Part shown: positions 17,488 through 25,929 of the stretch, one piece after another
Numbering within the stretch: position 1 is the stretch's first letter
How the letters are laid out: the number at the start of each line of letters is the position of its first letter
DNA from: Streptomyces sp. NRRL S-455
GTDB taxonomy: Bacteria > Actinomycetota > Actinomycetes > Streptomycetales > Streptomycetaceae
Direction of reading: 5' to 3'
Assembly: GCF_000717875.1 (NCBI RefSeq)
Contig: NZ_JOCT01000042.1
Coordinates: forward strand, 1 to 64,000
Length of the DNA: 64,000 bases
Made by a program: the position numbers and the translations under genes
The notes under the pieces: generated by a model
Told to the model about the DNA's origin: nothing
Databases searched by the model: none
The model's input: the letters and a program-made list of their open reading frames with translations, nothing else

Positions 17488-17530
17488 TGCCCGTTGATGT
17501 GCAGACTAGTTTATTGCCCGTGGACGTGCA
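17488..17530. promoter_or_regulatory. Two tandem TetR operator candidates between exporter and tetR
   Basis: TGCCCGTTGATGTGCA (17488-17503) and TGCCCGTGGACGTGCA (17515-17530) are near-identical direct repeats, 27 bp apart start to start. Each is also an imperfect palindrome (TGCNCGT-N2-ACGNGCA), the form expected for a TetR dimer site. They lie between the divergent exporter and tetR starts, so one repressor could control both genes. Confidence 0.6.
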
Positions 17531-17568
17531 ACTATCGAGTCGCCCTCCCCGCCCATCGGAGGTTCGAC

Positions 17569-18207
17569 ATGATCCACGCACACTTGACAGCCGCCCCGGA
17601 GCGCAGCCGAACCCTGCTCACGCGCGCCCGCATCCTTGAGGCGGCCAGGCAGGAACTCGGACGCGACCCCGACAGCAGCCTCGGTGACATCGCCGAGGCG
17701 GCAGGGGTGGTGCGCCGTACGGTCTATGGCCATTTCAGCGGCCGGGCCGCACTGATGGAGGGGCTGGTGGAGGAGGCCACGTGGGCCTTGCGGCAGGCGC
17801 TCGCGGTCCCGCGTGTGCCGGTGGCGGATGCCGTCACGGAGCTGGCGCGCTTCGTCCTCGCGGTGTGGCCGGTCGGAGATCGCTACCGCACCCTGCTCCG
17901 CCTCGCTCCCCAGGACCTCGGGGCCGATCGGCTCGCTGAAGTCCTGGCCCCCGCTCGGGACATGGCGGAGGCGATCATCGGCCGTGGGCAACGGCAGGGC
18001 GCCTTCCAGACCGGCATCCCCCCGGTCGTCCTGACCCGGGCGCTGGAGGGACACCTGCTAGGGCTTCTCGACTGCGTGAACAGCGGGGTCTGGAGCGACG
18101 ACGGCACCGGCACCGCGACCGCCGCCCTGATCGCGATGGGCGTGGCAGGAGACAGCGCTGCTGCGTGCGTCCGCGGGTTTGTCCGGCCCGAGGGCGACGC
18201 CGCGTAG
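17569..18207 (+). CDS. TetR-family repressor of the divergent exporter
   Basis: This 212-residue TetR protein has the DNA-binding helix-turn-helix near residues 34-55 (L-G-D-I-A-E-A-A-G-V-V-R-R-T-V-Y-G-H-F). ATG 17569 has GGAGG about 7 bases upstream. It is a paralogue of the TetR at 13949. The divergent 14-helix exporter and the paired operator sites give its likely job: repression of the pump and of itself until a drug ligand binds. The ligand is unknown. Confidence 0.82.
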   Translation: MIHAHLTAAPERSRTLLTRARILEAARQELGRDPDSSLGDIAEAAGVVRRTVYGHFSGRAALMEGLVEEATWALRQALAVPRVPVADAVTELARFVLAVWPVGDRYRTLLRLAPQDLGADRLAEVLAPARDMAEAIIGRGQRQGAFQTGIPPVVLTRALEGHLLGLLDCVNSGVWSDDGTGTATAALIAMGVAGDSAAACVRGFVRPEGDAA

Positions 18208-18244
18208 GTGCGCACTTCCCAAGCACCACTCGAAGAGGAGAACC

Positions 18245-19027
18245 GTGTATCAGTCCCACCGCGACGAGGAGTACGTCGGCGAGCCCTACTACGGCGACGG
18301 CTCCGTGTACGTGAGCCCTCCGACCCGGACCAGACGACGCATGATCATCGCTGCCTCGTCCCTGGTGGTCCTGCTGGTCGGCGGAGTCGCGGTCGACCGG
18401 ATCGCCGCTGTTCGCGCGGAGAGCCGTACGGCCAAGGCGTTCCAGGACGGCATGGGAACCGCCGATCGGCCGTCGGTGCACGTGAGGGGATTTCCCGTAC
18501 TGAACCAACTGGCTGCGGGCAGCCTGGACCATGTCGACCTGACCGCCCACGACATTCCGGCCGGCGGTACCACCCGGCCGCTCCCGGTGACGAGGCTGAC
18601 GGTCGGGATGGACGGGCTGAAGACGTCGGGGAGCGCCGACGAGGCTCACGCGGACGGCGTCACAGCGACCGCGTTCCTGTCGTACGCGGACGTGTCGAGG
18701 GCGCTCGGCGTGCAGGTGTCACAGGGGGACGAGTCCGGCCGGGTCGACGCGACCGCGAGTCTGCCGCTCGTCGGCGACGTGACCGTGAGCGCGGCCGTCT
18801 CGGCGGCCGGCGGCAACCACATCGCCTTCACGGACGTACGCGCGGAGCAGGGCGAACTGCTCCCGCCGCTGAAATCACTGCTCGACAAGGCCCTGGACGA
18901 GCCCATTCCGCTGCAGAACGTGCCCGAAGGGCTCCGGCTGCGGTCGGTCACCACCAGCGAGGACGGAATCGACGCCCGCTTCACCGGCCGCTCGGTCACG
19001 TTCCGCCCGGACTCGTCGTCCGCGTGA
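18245..19027 (+). CDS. DUF2993 (LmeA-family) membrane-anchored lipid-binding protein
   Basis: This 260-residue protein has a charged N-terminus, one membrane helix at about residues 33-52 (M-I-I-A-A-S-S-L-V-V-L-L-V-G-G-V-A-V) and an extracytoplasmic DUF2993 domain of beta-strand repeats with phosphatidylinositol-mannoside-binding LmeA as its best-known member. GTG 18245 has a strong GAAGAGGAG 4-5 bases upstream, which decides against an upstream start at 18179 that would overlap the tetR. A role at the cell envelope is expected, but the specific ligand is unknown. It is convergent with the next tetR, 2 bp apart. Confidence 0.75.
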   Translation: MYQSHRDEEYVGEPYYGDGSVYVSPPTRTRRRMIIAASSLVVLLVGGVAVDRIAAVRAESRTAKAFQDGMGTADRPSVHVRGFPVLNQLAAGSLDHVDLTAHDIPAGGTTRPLPVTRLTVGMDGLKTSGSADEAHADGVTATAFLSYADVSRALGVQVSQGDESGRVDATASLPLVGDVTVSAAVSAAGGNHIAFTDVRAEQGELLPPLKSLLDKALDEPIPLQNVPEGLRLRSVTTSEDGIDARFTGRSVTFRPDSSSA

Positions 19028-19029
19028 GG

Positions 19030-19665
19030 TCAGGGGGCGTCAGGCAAGGGGCGTCGGGCGACCTCGTGGGCGTCGTCCGCGGGCAGGCCCAGCATCCGCA
19101 GGACCATCTCGGCGAGGTTGACCGCGGCCTCGTCGCCGTCCACGTCGGGGTGGGTGAACCGCAGTTCCACCAGTGACAGCAGGGTTCCGCCCAGTGCGGA
19201 CAGGGCGACCACGGGGTCGAGGGCAGTGAAGCGGCCGGAGGCGATGCCGACCTGGAGATCACGCAGGGCGCGTCGGGCCAGTCCCTTGCCCGAGTGGATG
19301 TGCGCGAGGCCGCGGCGGCGCAGGACCTGCATCAGCTCCGGGTGGGAGTCGGCCATGCGGGCACTGAGCCGAAAGCCGCCCGCGACCCGCTCCGCCGGGT
19401 CGTCGACCCCCGTCAGACGCTCGTCGAATTCCTGCGCGAACTCCTCGAGGGCGTCGATCACCGCCGCCTCGAACAACTCCGCCTTGGAGTCGAAGTGGTT
19501 GTAGAAGGAGCCGAAGCCCACGTCCGCGCGCTCGGCGATCGCCTGGATGCTCGCGCTGGTGTCGCCGGTCTCGGCGAGTATCTGCCGGGCCGCTCGCACG
19601 AGAGCTCCACGGGTCTCTGCGCGACGTCGCTCGAACCGGTTGCTGGGCGGGGCTGACGTAGACAT
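19030..19665 (-). CDS. TetR-family regulator divergent to the dioxygenase operon
   Basis: This 211-residue protein has a TetR helix-turn-helix near residues 35-60 (A-S-I-Q-A-I-A-E-R-A-D-V-G-F-G-S-F-Y-N-H-F) and a helical ligand domain. It is divergently placed to the aromatic operon starting at 19801, with two palindromes in the 135 bp between (19706-19719, 19748-19760). It is the obvious candidate regulator of that operon, with the aromatic substrate or a ring-cleavage product as inducer. Confidence 0.8.
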   Translation of the reverse strand: MSTSAPPSNRFERRRAETRGALVRAARQILAETGDTSASIQAIAERADVGFGSFYNHFDSKAELFEAAVIDALEEFAQEFDERLTGVDDPAERVAGGFRLSARMADSHPELMQVLRRRGLAHIHSGKGLARRALRDLQVGIASGRFTALDPVVALSALGGTLLSLVELRFTHPDVDGDEAAVNLAEMVLRMLGLPADDAHEVARRPLPDAP

Positions 19666-19705
19666 GCGCAGAAGTCTAACGGTTACCCGATGCAGATCGC
19701 AGTCC

Positions 19706-19760
19706 TGATGAATTCATCATTTCCTGCAGCGAACGCCTTGACGACGGAACTGTCACAGTT
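19706..19760. promoter_or_regulatory. Two palindromic operator candidates controlling the dioxygenase operon
   Basis: TGATGAATTCATCA (19706-19719) is a 14-bp perfect palindrome and AACTGTCACAGTT (19748-19760) is a 13-bp palindrome around a central C. Both lie between the divergent tetR (19665) and dioxygenase (19801) starts. They have unrelated sequences, so either two proteins bind here or only one site is the TetR operator. The dioxygenase ATG has GGAGG 7-8 bases upstream. Confidence 0.5.
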
Positions 19761-19800
19761 GATGATTTCCTCATTGCGGCAATGTTGCTCGGAGGGCACC

Positions 19801-20943
19801 ATGTCTGAAACACGCGTCAACGGGGACGTCATCACGGCCCACCAGGACCTCCACAGTGAGCAGGGCGCCCTGCGCGGCGAACACCCCGGCCGCTCCCGGA
19901 ACCCCGTGATCAAGGTCGCGGACCTGGCCTGGCTGGAGTTCGAGAAGCCCGACCTGGACCGGGCGGAGGTCTTCGCCCGCGACTTCGGTTTCGGCGTCGC
20001 CGCCCGCACCGAGAGCGAGCTGTGGCTGCGGGGCAGCTTCGCGGGCTCGCCCTGCATGGTGATCCGGCGTGGTCGTACGTCCCGTTTCATCGGTCCGGCG
20101 TTCCGCGCCGCCGAGCGGGGTGACCTGGACCGGCTGGCCCGCGCGACGGGCAGGGACGTGCGGGACGCCGACGTTCCCGGGGGCGGCAAGGGCGTCGACC
20201 TGCTCGACCCCTCCGGCTTCCCCGTGCGGGTCGTGCACTGCGGCGAACAGCTCCCCGCCCTGCCGGAACAGCAGCCGCTGCTGCTCAACTTCGGTACGGA
20301 TCACCGGCGTACCAACGCCGCCCAGCGGCCGCCGCGCGAGCCGTCCCGCATCCAGCGGCTCGGCCACGTGGTGCTGGAGACGCGGGTGTTCGGCCGGGCC
20401 CTGGACTGGTACCTGGACACCCTCGGGATGATCGTGTCCGACTTCCTGTTCCTGGACGGGCAGCGCGACCGCGGCCCGACGATGGCGTTCATCCGCTGTG
20501 ACCTGGGCGGTGTGCCGGCCGACCACCACACCCTCGCGATGCATCTGGGGCCGGGCACGGGGTACGTCCACTCCGCCTACCAGGTCACCGACCTCGACTC
20601 CATAGCCGCCGGCGGCGAGTACCTCAAGGAGCGCGGATACAAGCGCAGTTGGGGCATCGGCCGGCACATCCAGGGCAGCCAGCTCTTCGACTACTGGCGC
20701 GACCCCGACCACTTCATGCTGGAGCACTTCGCCGACGGTGACCTGTTCTCCTGCGACGTCGAGCCGGGCTGGGCTCCGATGTCGACCAGCGGTCTCGCCC
20801 AGTGGGGCCCGCCCGCGACTCGTGACTTCCTCGGCGCCAGTCCCTCCCCGCAGCGGGTCCGCGATGTCATCGAGGCCCTGCGCGGCGACAACGAGATGGA
20901 CCCGGCACGACTGTTCGGCCTGCTCAAGGCCGCCAACTCCTGA
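19801..20943 (+). CDS. Type I extradiol ring-cleavage dioxygenase (VOC, catechol 2,3-dioxygenase-like)
   Basis: This 380-residue two-domain vicinal-oxygen-chelate protein opens a catecholic ring beside the two hydroxyls using Fe2+ and O2. The C-terminal domain carries a complete metal triad: H189 in R-L-G-H-V-V-L-E, H257 in Y-V-H-S-A-Y-Q-V and E308 in D-H-F-M-L-E-H-F. The N-terminal domain is the usual degenerate one. It is the first gene of a five-gene operon with an FAH-type hydrolase, a FAD hydroxylase and acetoacetyl-CoA synthetase, which points to a trihydroxylated or acylated ring as substrate. The N-terminal extension to 19690 is rejected because it covers the promoter. Confidence 0.85.
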   Translation: MSETRVNGDVITAHQDLHSEQGALRGEHPGRSRNPVIKVADLAWLEFEKPDLDRAEVFARDFGFGVAARTESELWLRGSFAGSPCMVIRRGRTSRFIGPAFRAAERGDLDRLARATGRDVRDADVPGGGKGVDLLDPSGFPVRVVHCGEQLPALPEQQPLLLNFGTDHRRTNAAQRPPREPSRIQRLGHVVLETRVFGRALDWYLDTLGMIVSDFLFLDGQRDRGPTMAFIRCDLGGVPADHHTLAMHLGPGTGYVHSAYQVTDLDSIAAGGEYLKERGYKRSWGIGRHIQGSQLFDYWRDPDHFMLEHFADGDLFSCDVEPGWAPMSTSGLAQWGPPATRDFLGASPSPQRVRDVIEALRGDNEMDPARLFGLLKAANS

Positions 20944-20979
20944 ACCTCCGCCCGCCAATCCCCTGACAAAGGCACTGAC

Positions 20980-21918
20980 ATGAGCACCAATGTCCTGCGT
21001 ACCGCCGACGGCTGGTGGGTCGTCCGCGGTGACCGGGCCGTCCCGGTCGACACCAAGGCCGTCACCACCGCCGAGCTGCTGACCGACCGTGAAGCCGTCC
21101 GTGAGGCCGCCGTCTCCGGCGAGCCGGGCACTCCGATCGCCGATCTGGTGGCGCTCTCGCCGGTCACCACGCCCTGCCGGGTGGTCGCCCAGATGGTCAA
21201 CTACCGCAGCCACGCCCGCGATTCGGGCTTCACCGGCGACATCCCTCCCGCCTTCTTCCGCAAGGCGTCCGGCTCAGTCAGCGGCCCCGGCGACGCCGTC
21301 GTCCGCCCCTCCCACGTGAAGTTCCTCGACTACGAGATCGAGCTCGGCCTCGTCATGGGCGCGCCGCTGCCCGTCGGCACCGTCGTCGAGGAGCGGGACC
21401 TGCCGTCGTACGTCGCCGGACTGGTGATCACCAACGACGTCAGCGCCCGTGAGGTGCAGCTGACCAAGACGCAGTTCTACGAGAGCAAGTCGTACCCGAC
21501 CTTCACGCCGACCGGTCCGTACCTGTCGTTGCTGGAGCCGGAGGACTTCGCTCATCTCCTGGACCTGCGGCTGAAGTTGAGTGTCAACGGCGAGCTGCGC
21601 CAGGACCGCACCCTGGCCGACATGATCGTCCGCCCGGCGCGGGCGCTGACCCTGCTGGCCCGCTTCCAGACCCTGGACGCCGGCGACCTGCTGCTCACCG
21701 GTACTCCCGGCGGCACGGCCCTGAAGGCCCCGCCGAAGGCCGTCGAGAAGATCGGCGCGCTGCTGCCGCCCGCCGTGAAGTGGAAGGCCTTCTTCAAGAG
21801 CCAGGCCAAGAACCCGCACTACCTGAACCCGGGCGACGTGATCACGGCGACGATCGCGACCCCCGACGGCCGCATCGACCTCGGCGAGCAGCGCACGCAC
21901 GTCGCGGCCGCGAACTGA
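20980..21918 (+). CDS. Fumarylacetoacetate hydrolase-family protein (acylpyruvase-like)
   Basis: This 312-residue protein has the FAH fold. It carries a Mg2+/Ca2+ site in F-L-D-Y-E-I-E-L-G and T-N-D-V-S-A-R, a K-S-Y-P-T-F-T-P-T-G-P loop and the L-L-T-G-T-P-G-G-T turn. Members hydrolyse C-C bonds of 1,3-diketo acids (fumarylacetoacetate, acylpyruvates) or hydrate/decarboxylate meta-cleavage products. It lies 36 bp after the dioxygenase, so its substrate should be that ring-cleavage product. With acetoacetyl-CoA synthetase in the same operon, a cleavage releasing acetoacetate is the best inference. Confidence 0.82.
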   Translation: MSTNVLRTADGWWVVRGDRAVPVDTKAVTTAELLTDREAVREAAVSGEPGTPIADLVALSPVTTPCRVVAQMVNYRSHARDSGFTGDIPPAFFRKASGSVSGPGDAVVRPSHVKFLDYEIELGLVMGAPLPVGTVVEERDLPSYVAGLVITNDVSAREVQLTKTQFYESKSYPTFTPTGPYLSLLEPEDFAHLLDLRLKLSVNGELRQDRTLADMIVRPARALTLLARFQTLDAGDLLLTGTPGGTALKAPPKAVEKIGALLPPAVKWKAFFKSQAKNPHYLNPGDVITATIATPDGRIDLGEQRTHVAAAN

Positions 21919-21937
21919 TACCCGAGGTGAGCCACAC

Positions 21938-23518
21938 ATGACCGTCGATGAAGCCGCACGTGTGCCCGTCGTGATCGTCGGGGCCGGGCCGGTGGGCGTG
22001 ACCGCCGCCCTTCTCCTGGCCCGGCGCGGAGTCCGCAGTGTCGTCCTCGAACGCCACCGGGATGTCTACCCGCTCCCCCGCGCCGTCGCCAATGACGACG
22101 AGATCCACCGGATCCTCCAGGCCGCGGGCGTCGGAGAGGAGTTCACCGCGATCTCCCGTCCGGCCAACGGGCTGCGGCTGCTGGATGCCCGGCACCGGGT
22201 GATGGCCGAGTTCCGGCGTTCCCAGCACGGCCATCACGGTTATCCGCAGTCCAGCATGTTCGACCAACCCGAGTTGGAACGCGTGCTGCGCGACGCCCTG
22301 GCCCGGCGCCCCGAGTGCGAACTGCGCGGTGGTGTGGAGGTCACCGGCGTCGGTCCGGACACCGCGGGCCCCGTCCGCGTGACCTACCGCGACGACGCCG
22401 GCGATCACGAGCTGTGGGCCGAGGCCGTCCTCGGCTGCGACGGCGCGGGCAGCCTCACCCGTGAAGCCATCGGCGGCGCCTGGGAGGACCTGCGCTTCGA
22501 GGAACGCTGGAAGGTCATCGACGTCGACACGACGGGCCCCGTCCGCTGCTGGGAAGGCGTCGACCAGGTCTGCGACCCGGCCCGGCCGGCCACCTTCATG
22601 CGTGTGAGCGAGAGCCGCTACCGCTGGGAGTTCCGGCTCGGGGAAGGACGGGAGACGGTCCGTGAGCTGGTCGCCCCGTGGCTGCCGCCCTCGTACGACG
22701 GGGACTTCGTGGTGGTCCGCGAGACGCAGTACACCTTCCGGGCCCGCGTCGCCGACCGCTGGCGCAGCGGACGGGTCTTCCTGCTCGGCGACGCCGCCCA
22801 CCTCACCCCGCCGTTCATCGGACAGGGCCTGTGCTCGGGGCTGAGGGACGCCTACAACCTCACGTGGAAACTCGCCCGCGTCCTTCAGCAGGGCGGCGAC
22901 GAACGGCTGTTGGACACCTACGAGAGCGAACGCAGGCCGCACGCCCGGCATGTGGTCCGCCTCGCGGTCGCCATGGGCTGGGCCATGACCGGCGGCCAGG
23001 ACGGCGCCGCCGCGATCCGCCGCCGGGCGCTGGCCGCGGCCTGCCGCATACCCGGCCTGACCGAGCTGGCCGGCCGCGACCTCAGCCCGCCCCTCACCGC
23101 CGGGCTCCTGGTGCGGCGCGGGGTCCGCCGGGGCCTGGCAGGCACGCACTGCCCCCAGCCGTGGGTGAACGTCGGCGGACGGCATACCCGTCTCGACGAG
23201 GCGCTCGGCGACTCCTTCGCTGTGCTGACCGCCGCCGAGCCCGGCCCTTCCCTGACCGCGCTCGCGCACGGTCTCGGCGTGCACGCGATACCGGTGGCCG
23301 ACCTCGGCGACGACGGCACCCTCACCGCCTGGCTGCGCGGCGGACGCGCGGACGCGGTCCTGCTGCGGCCCGACCGCGTCGTGATGGACGTCATCCCCTC
23401 GGGCGGCCGCGACTTCACGTCGACCGCCGCCTGGGCCTCCCTGCTGCACACCACCCGAAGCCCTGTCCCTTCCGAACGGAGGGCCCCGAAAAGCCTGTTG
23501 AGGAGTACGACGCGATGA
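21938..23518 (+). CDS. FAD-dependent aromatic hydroxylase (MhpA-like, class A monooxygenase)
   Basis: This 526-residue flavoprotein hydroxylates a phenolic ring using NAD(P)H and O2. The FAD-binding GAGPVG is at 15-20, and the second FAD motif GDAAHLTPPFIGQG begins near residue 284. The R-A-V-A-N-D-D-E segment and overall pattern match 3-(3-hydroxyphenyl)propionate hydroxylase relatives. It would produce the catechol-type substrate of the dioxygenase two genes upstream. It starts 19 bp after the FAH gene, and its stop overlaps the acetoacetyl-CoA synthetase start (ATGA). Substrate could be a phenylpropionate, orcinol-like diphenol or other alkylphenol. Confidence 0.83.
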   Translation: MTVDEAARVPVVIVGAGPVGVTAALLLARRGVRSVVLERHRDVYPLPRAVANDDEIHRILQAAGVGEEFTAISRPANGLRLLDARHRVMAEFRRSQHGHHGYPQSSMFDQPELERVLRDALARRPECELRGGVEVTGVGPDTAGPVRVTYRDDAGDHELWAEAVLGCDGAGSLTREAIGGAWEDLRFEERWKVIDVDTTGPVRCWEGVDQVCDPARPATFMRVSESRYRWEFRLGEGRETVRELVAPWLPPSYDGDFVVVRETQYTFRARVADRWRSGRVFLLGDAAHLTPPFIGQGLCSGLRDAYNLTWKLARVLQQGGDERLLDTYESERRPHARHVVRLAVAMGWAMTGGQDGAAAIRRRALAAACRIPGLTELAGRDLSPPLTAGLLVRRGVRRGLAGTHCPQPWVNVGGRHTRLDEALGDSFAVLTAAEPGPSLTALAHGLGVHAIPVADLGDDGTLTAWLRGGRADAVLLRPDRVVMDVIPSGGRDFTSTAAWASLLHTTRSPVPSERRAPKSLLRSTTR

Positions 23519-25482
23519 GCACGCCCTTCTTCACACCCGATCCGCAGACGGCGGCCGCCAGTCGCATCGCGGACTTCGCCCGGCTCCAGGGCATGGACCC
23601 GGAGGACTACGCCGCCCTGCATCAGTGGTCTGTCACCGACCTGGAGGGCTTCTGGGGCGCGGTGTGGGAGTACTTCGACATCAACGCCGACACCCCCTAC
23701 GAGCAGGTGCTGGCCGAGGAACGCATGCCCGGCGCCCGCTGGTTCACCGGCGCCACCCTCAACTACGCCCACCATGCCCTGCGCAACCTCGCCGACGACC
23801 GACCCGCGATCATTGCCCTCGACGAGACCGGCTCCGGATACGAGGTGACCGGCGCCTTGTTGCGTACCCTGGTGGCATCCGTGGCCGCCACCCTGCGCGA
23901 CCTCGGCGTCGGCAAGGGCGACCGGGTCGTCGGCTACCTCCCCAACACCCCGCACGCCATCGTCTCGTTCCTCGCCGCTGCGAGCCTGGGCGCCGTGTGG
24001 TCGGTGTGCGGTCAGGACTACGCCCCCAAGGCCGCCGCCGACCGGTTCGCCCAGCTGGAACCCACCGTGCTGATCGCCGCCGACGGCTACCTCTTCAACG
24101 GCACCACCCACGACCGCCGCCACGCCGCCCTCGAACTCGCCCAGGCGCTGCCGACGTTGAAGGCGACCCTGCTGGTGGACCACGTCGGCCTGCCCTGGCC
24201 CTCGCAGGCCTACCCGTCGCTGGTCGTCCCCTGGGAGGACGCCTCGACCCGCACCGAGCGACTCGACTGCGTACCGGTCCCGTTCGACCATCCGCTGTGG
24301 GTCGTGTTCTCCTCCGGCACCACCGGCCTGCCCAAGGGCATCGTCCACGGCCACGGCGGCGTGCTCCTGGAGCACCTCAAAACCCTGGCGCTGCATTCGG
24401 ACTTGGGCCCCGGCGACCGCCTGCTCTGGTACACCACCACCCACTGGATGATGTGGAACCTGGTCGCCTCCACCCTCCTGACCGGCGCCACGACCTGCAC
24501 CTACGACGGCAGCCCGGCCCCCTACACCAAGGTCGACCGCCTCTGGGAACTGGCCGCCCGCCACCGGGTCACCGTGTTCGGCACCAGCCCCCAATACCTG
24601 CTCGGCATGGCCAAGTTCGGCATCGACCCCTCCGCGCACGGCCTCTCGGCGATCCGGGTGGTCGGCTGCACCGGCTCCGCGCTGCCGGCCTCCGCCTATC
24701 CCTGGGTCCGGGATCACGTCGGTGACCGCGTGCTGCTGGCTTCCATCAGCGGCGGCACGGACGTCGTCTCCGGCTTCGCGGGCAGCGCGCCCAACACCCC
24801 CGTCTGGGCCGGAGAGCTGTCGGCTCCGAACCTGGGTGTGGCGCTGGCCGCGTACGACGCCGAGGGCTTCCCCGTCATCGACCAGGTCGGCGAGCTGGTC
24901 GTCACCCGCCCCATGCCCTCGATGCCGCTGTACTTCTGGAACGACCCGGAGGGCACGCGCTACCGCGACGCCTACCTCTCGGCGTACCCCGGGGTGTGGC
25001 GGCACGGCGACTGGATCACGGTCACGGGGCACGGCTCGGTGATTATCCACGGCCGCTCCGACTCGACGCTCAACCGCAACGGTGTACGGCTCGGCAGCGC
25101 CGACATCCACGATGTCGTCGAACGCCTCCCCGAGATCACCGAGGCCCTCGTCATCGGCGCGGAGGAACCCGACGGCGGCTACTGGATGCCCCTGTTCGTG
25201 GTCCCGGCGGCCGGGGTGACCCTGGACGACACCCTGCGCGAGAAGATCCGCGACGCCGTCCGCACCGGCGCCTCACCCCGCCACGTCCCCGACGAAGTCC
25301 TCGAAGTGCCGGGCATCCCGCACACACGCACCGGCAAGAAGCTGGAGGTCCCGATCAAGCGGCTGCTCCAGGGAGCCGCGGTGGAGCAGGTCGTCAATCC
25401 GGCCACTGTGGACAGCCCCGAACTCATCGACCACTACGTCCGGCTGGGCGCCGAGCGCCGCAAGGGCAGGTCCGCCTCATGA
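23515..25482 (+). CDS. Acetoacetyl-CoA synthetase
   Basis: This 655-residue ANL-family ligase activates acetoacetate to acetoacetyl-CoA with ATP. It has the acetyl/acetoacetyl-CoA synthetase architecture: an N-terminal cap with A-R-W-F-T-G-A-T-L-N-Y-A, the AMP-binding loop S-S-G-T-T-G-L-P-K-G at 266-275, the long insert L-L-W-Y-T-T-T-H-W-M-M-W-N and the C-terminal catalytic T-G-K-K-L-E-V-P-I-K. The length and the last two segments separate it from acetyl-CoA synthetase. It is translationally coupled to the hydroxylase and to the DoxX-like gene. Its place in an aromatic operon says that the pathway yields free acetoacetate. Confidence 0.87.
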   Translation: MSTPFFTPDPQTAAASRIADFARLQGMDPEDYAALHQWSVTDLEGFWGAVWEYFDINADTPYEQVLAEERMPGARWFTGATLNYAHHALRNLADDRPAIIALDETGSGYEVTGALLRTLVASVAATLRDLGVGKGDRVVGYLPNTPHAIVSFLAAASLGAVWSVCGQDYAPKAAADRFAQLEPTVLIAADGYLFNGTTHDRRHAALELAQALPTLKATLLVDHVGLPWPSQAYPSLVVPWEDASTRTERLDCVPVPFDHPLWVVFSSGTTGLPKGIVHGHGGVLLEHLKTLALHSDLGPGDRLLWYTTTHWMMWNLVASTLLTGATTCTYDGSPAPYTKVDRLWELAARHRVTVFGTSPQYLLGMAKFGIDPSAHGLSAIRVVGCTGSALPASAYPWVRDHVGDRVLLASISGGTDVVSGFAGSAPNTPVWAGELSAPNLGVALAAYDAEGFPVIDQVGELVVTRPMPSMPLYFWNDPEGTRYRDAYLSAYPGVWRHGDWITVTGHGSVIIHGRSDSTLNRNGVRLGSADIHDVVERLPEITEALVIGAEEPDGGYWMPLFVVPAAGVTLDDTLREKIRDAVRTGASPRHVPDEVLEVPGIPHTRTGKKLEVPIKRLLQGAAVEQVVNPATVDSPELIDHYVRLGAERRKGRSAS

Positions 25483-25823
25483 CCACCGCGCTCGCTGTCG
25501 CCCTGTCTCTGATCTTCCTTCCGCTAGGGCTGGCGAAGCTGGCCTCGGCGCCGTTCATGCGCCAGGCGGCGGCCCATCTCGGCTTGCCGGTACGGCTCTA
25601 CCGCGTCGTCGGCGCCCTGGAGGTGGCCGGGGTCGCCGGACTGCTGACGGGGCTGACCTGGACGCCGCTGGGCGTGGCCGCAGCGACAGGCCTCGCCCTG
25701 CTCATGGCCGCCGCGGCGGTGGTCCACCTGCGCCACGGCGACCCGCCGCCCCGAGCCGTCCCGGCCGCCGTAATGGCCCTGATCTCCTTGACATACGCGG
25801 CAACGGCGATGACGTCCGGCTAA
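25479..25823 (+). CDS. DoxX-like small membrane protein
   Basis: This 114-residue protein has about four hydrophobic helices and the DoxX pattern F-L-P-L-G-L-A-K-L followed by G-L-P-V-R-L-Y-R-V-V-G-A-L-E-V-A-G-V-A-G-L-L. The ATG overlaps the stop of acetoacetyl-CoA synthetase. DoxX-family proteins are often found with oxidoreductases and sometimes aid redox or thiosulfate metabolism, but the role in this operon is unknown. It is the last gene of the operon; IS debris follows. Confidence 0.65.
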   Translation: MTTALAVALSLIFLPLGLAKLASAPFMRQAAAHLGLPVRLYRVVGALEVAGVAGLLTGLTWTPLGVAAATGLALLMAAAAVVHLRHGDPPPRAVPAAVMALISLTYAATAMTSG

Positions 25824-25929
25824 CGCGTTCTGGACGGCCGGGCACGGGCGGCGGCCCCCTGTGAGGGGGCGGCCGCCCCTCCCCGGCTCCGCGTGGGCTG
25901 CCATCGCACATCGGCCTCCCCCTCCCCCC

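Noticed and set aside
15664..17520. Plus-strand frame opposite the 14-helix exporter, continuous with tetR 17569
   Set aside because: It is antisense to a gene with clear membrane helices and signatures; the part before ATG 17569 is Gln/His/Asp-rich shadow sequence.
19801..25823. Homogentisate pathway reading of the FAH plus acetoacetyl-CoA synthetase operon
   Set aside because: The dioxygenase is a VOC extradiol enzyme, not the cupin-type homogentisate dioxygenase, and there is no maleylacetoacetate isomerase.
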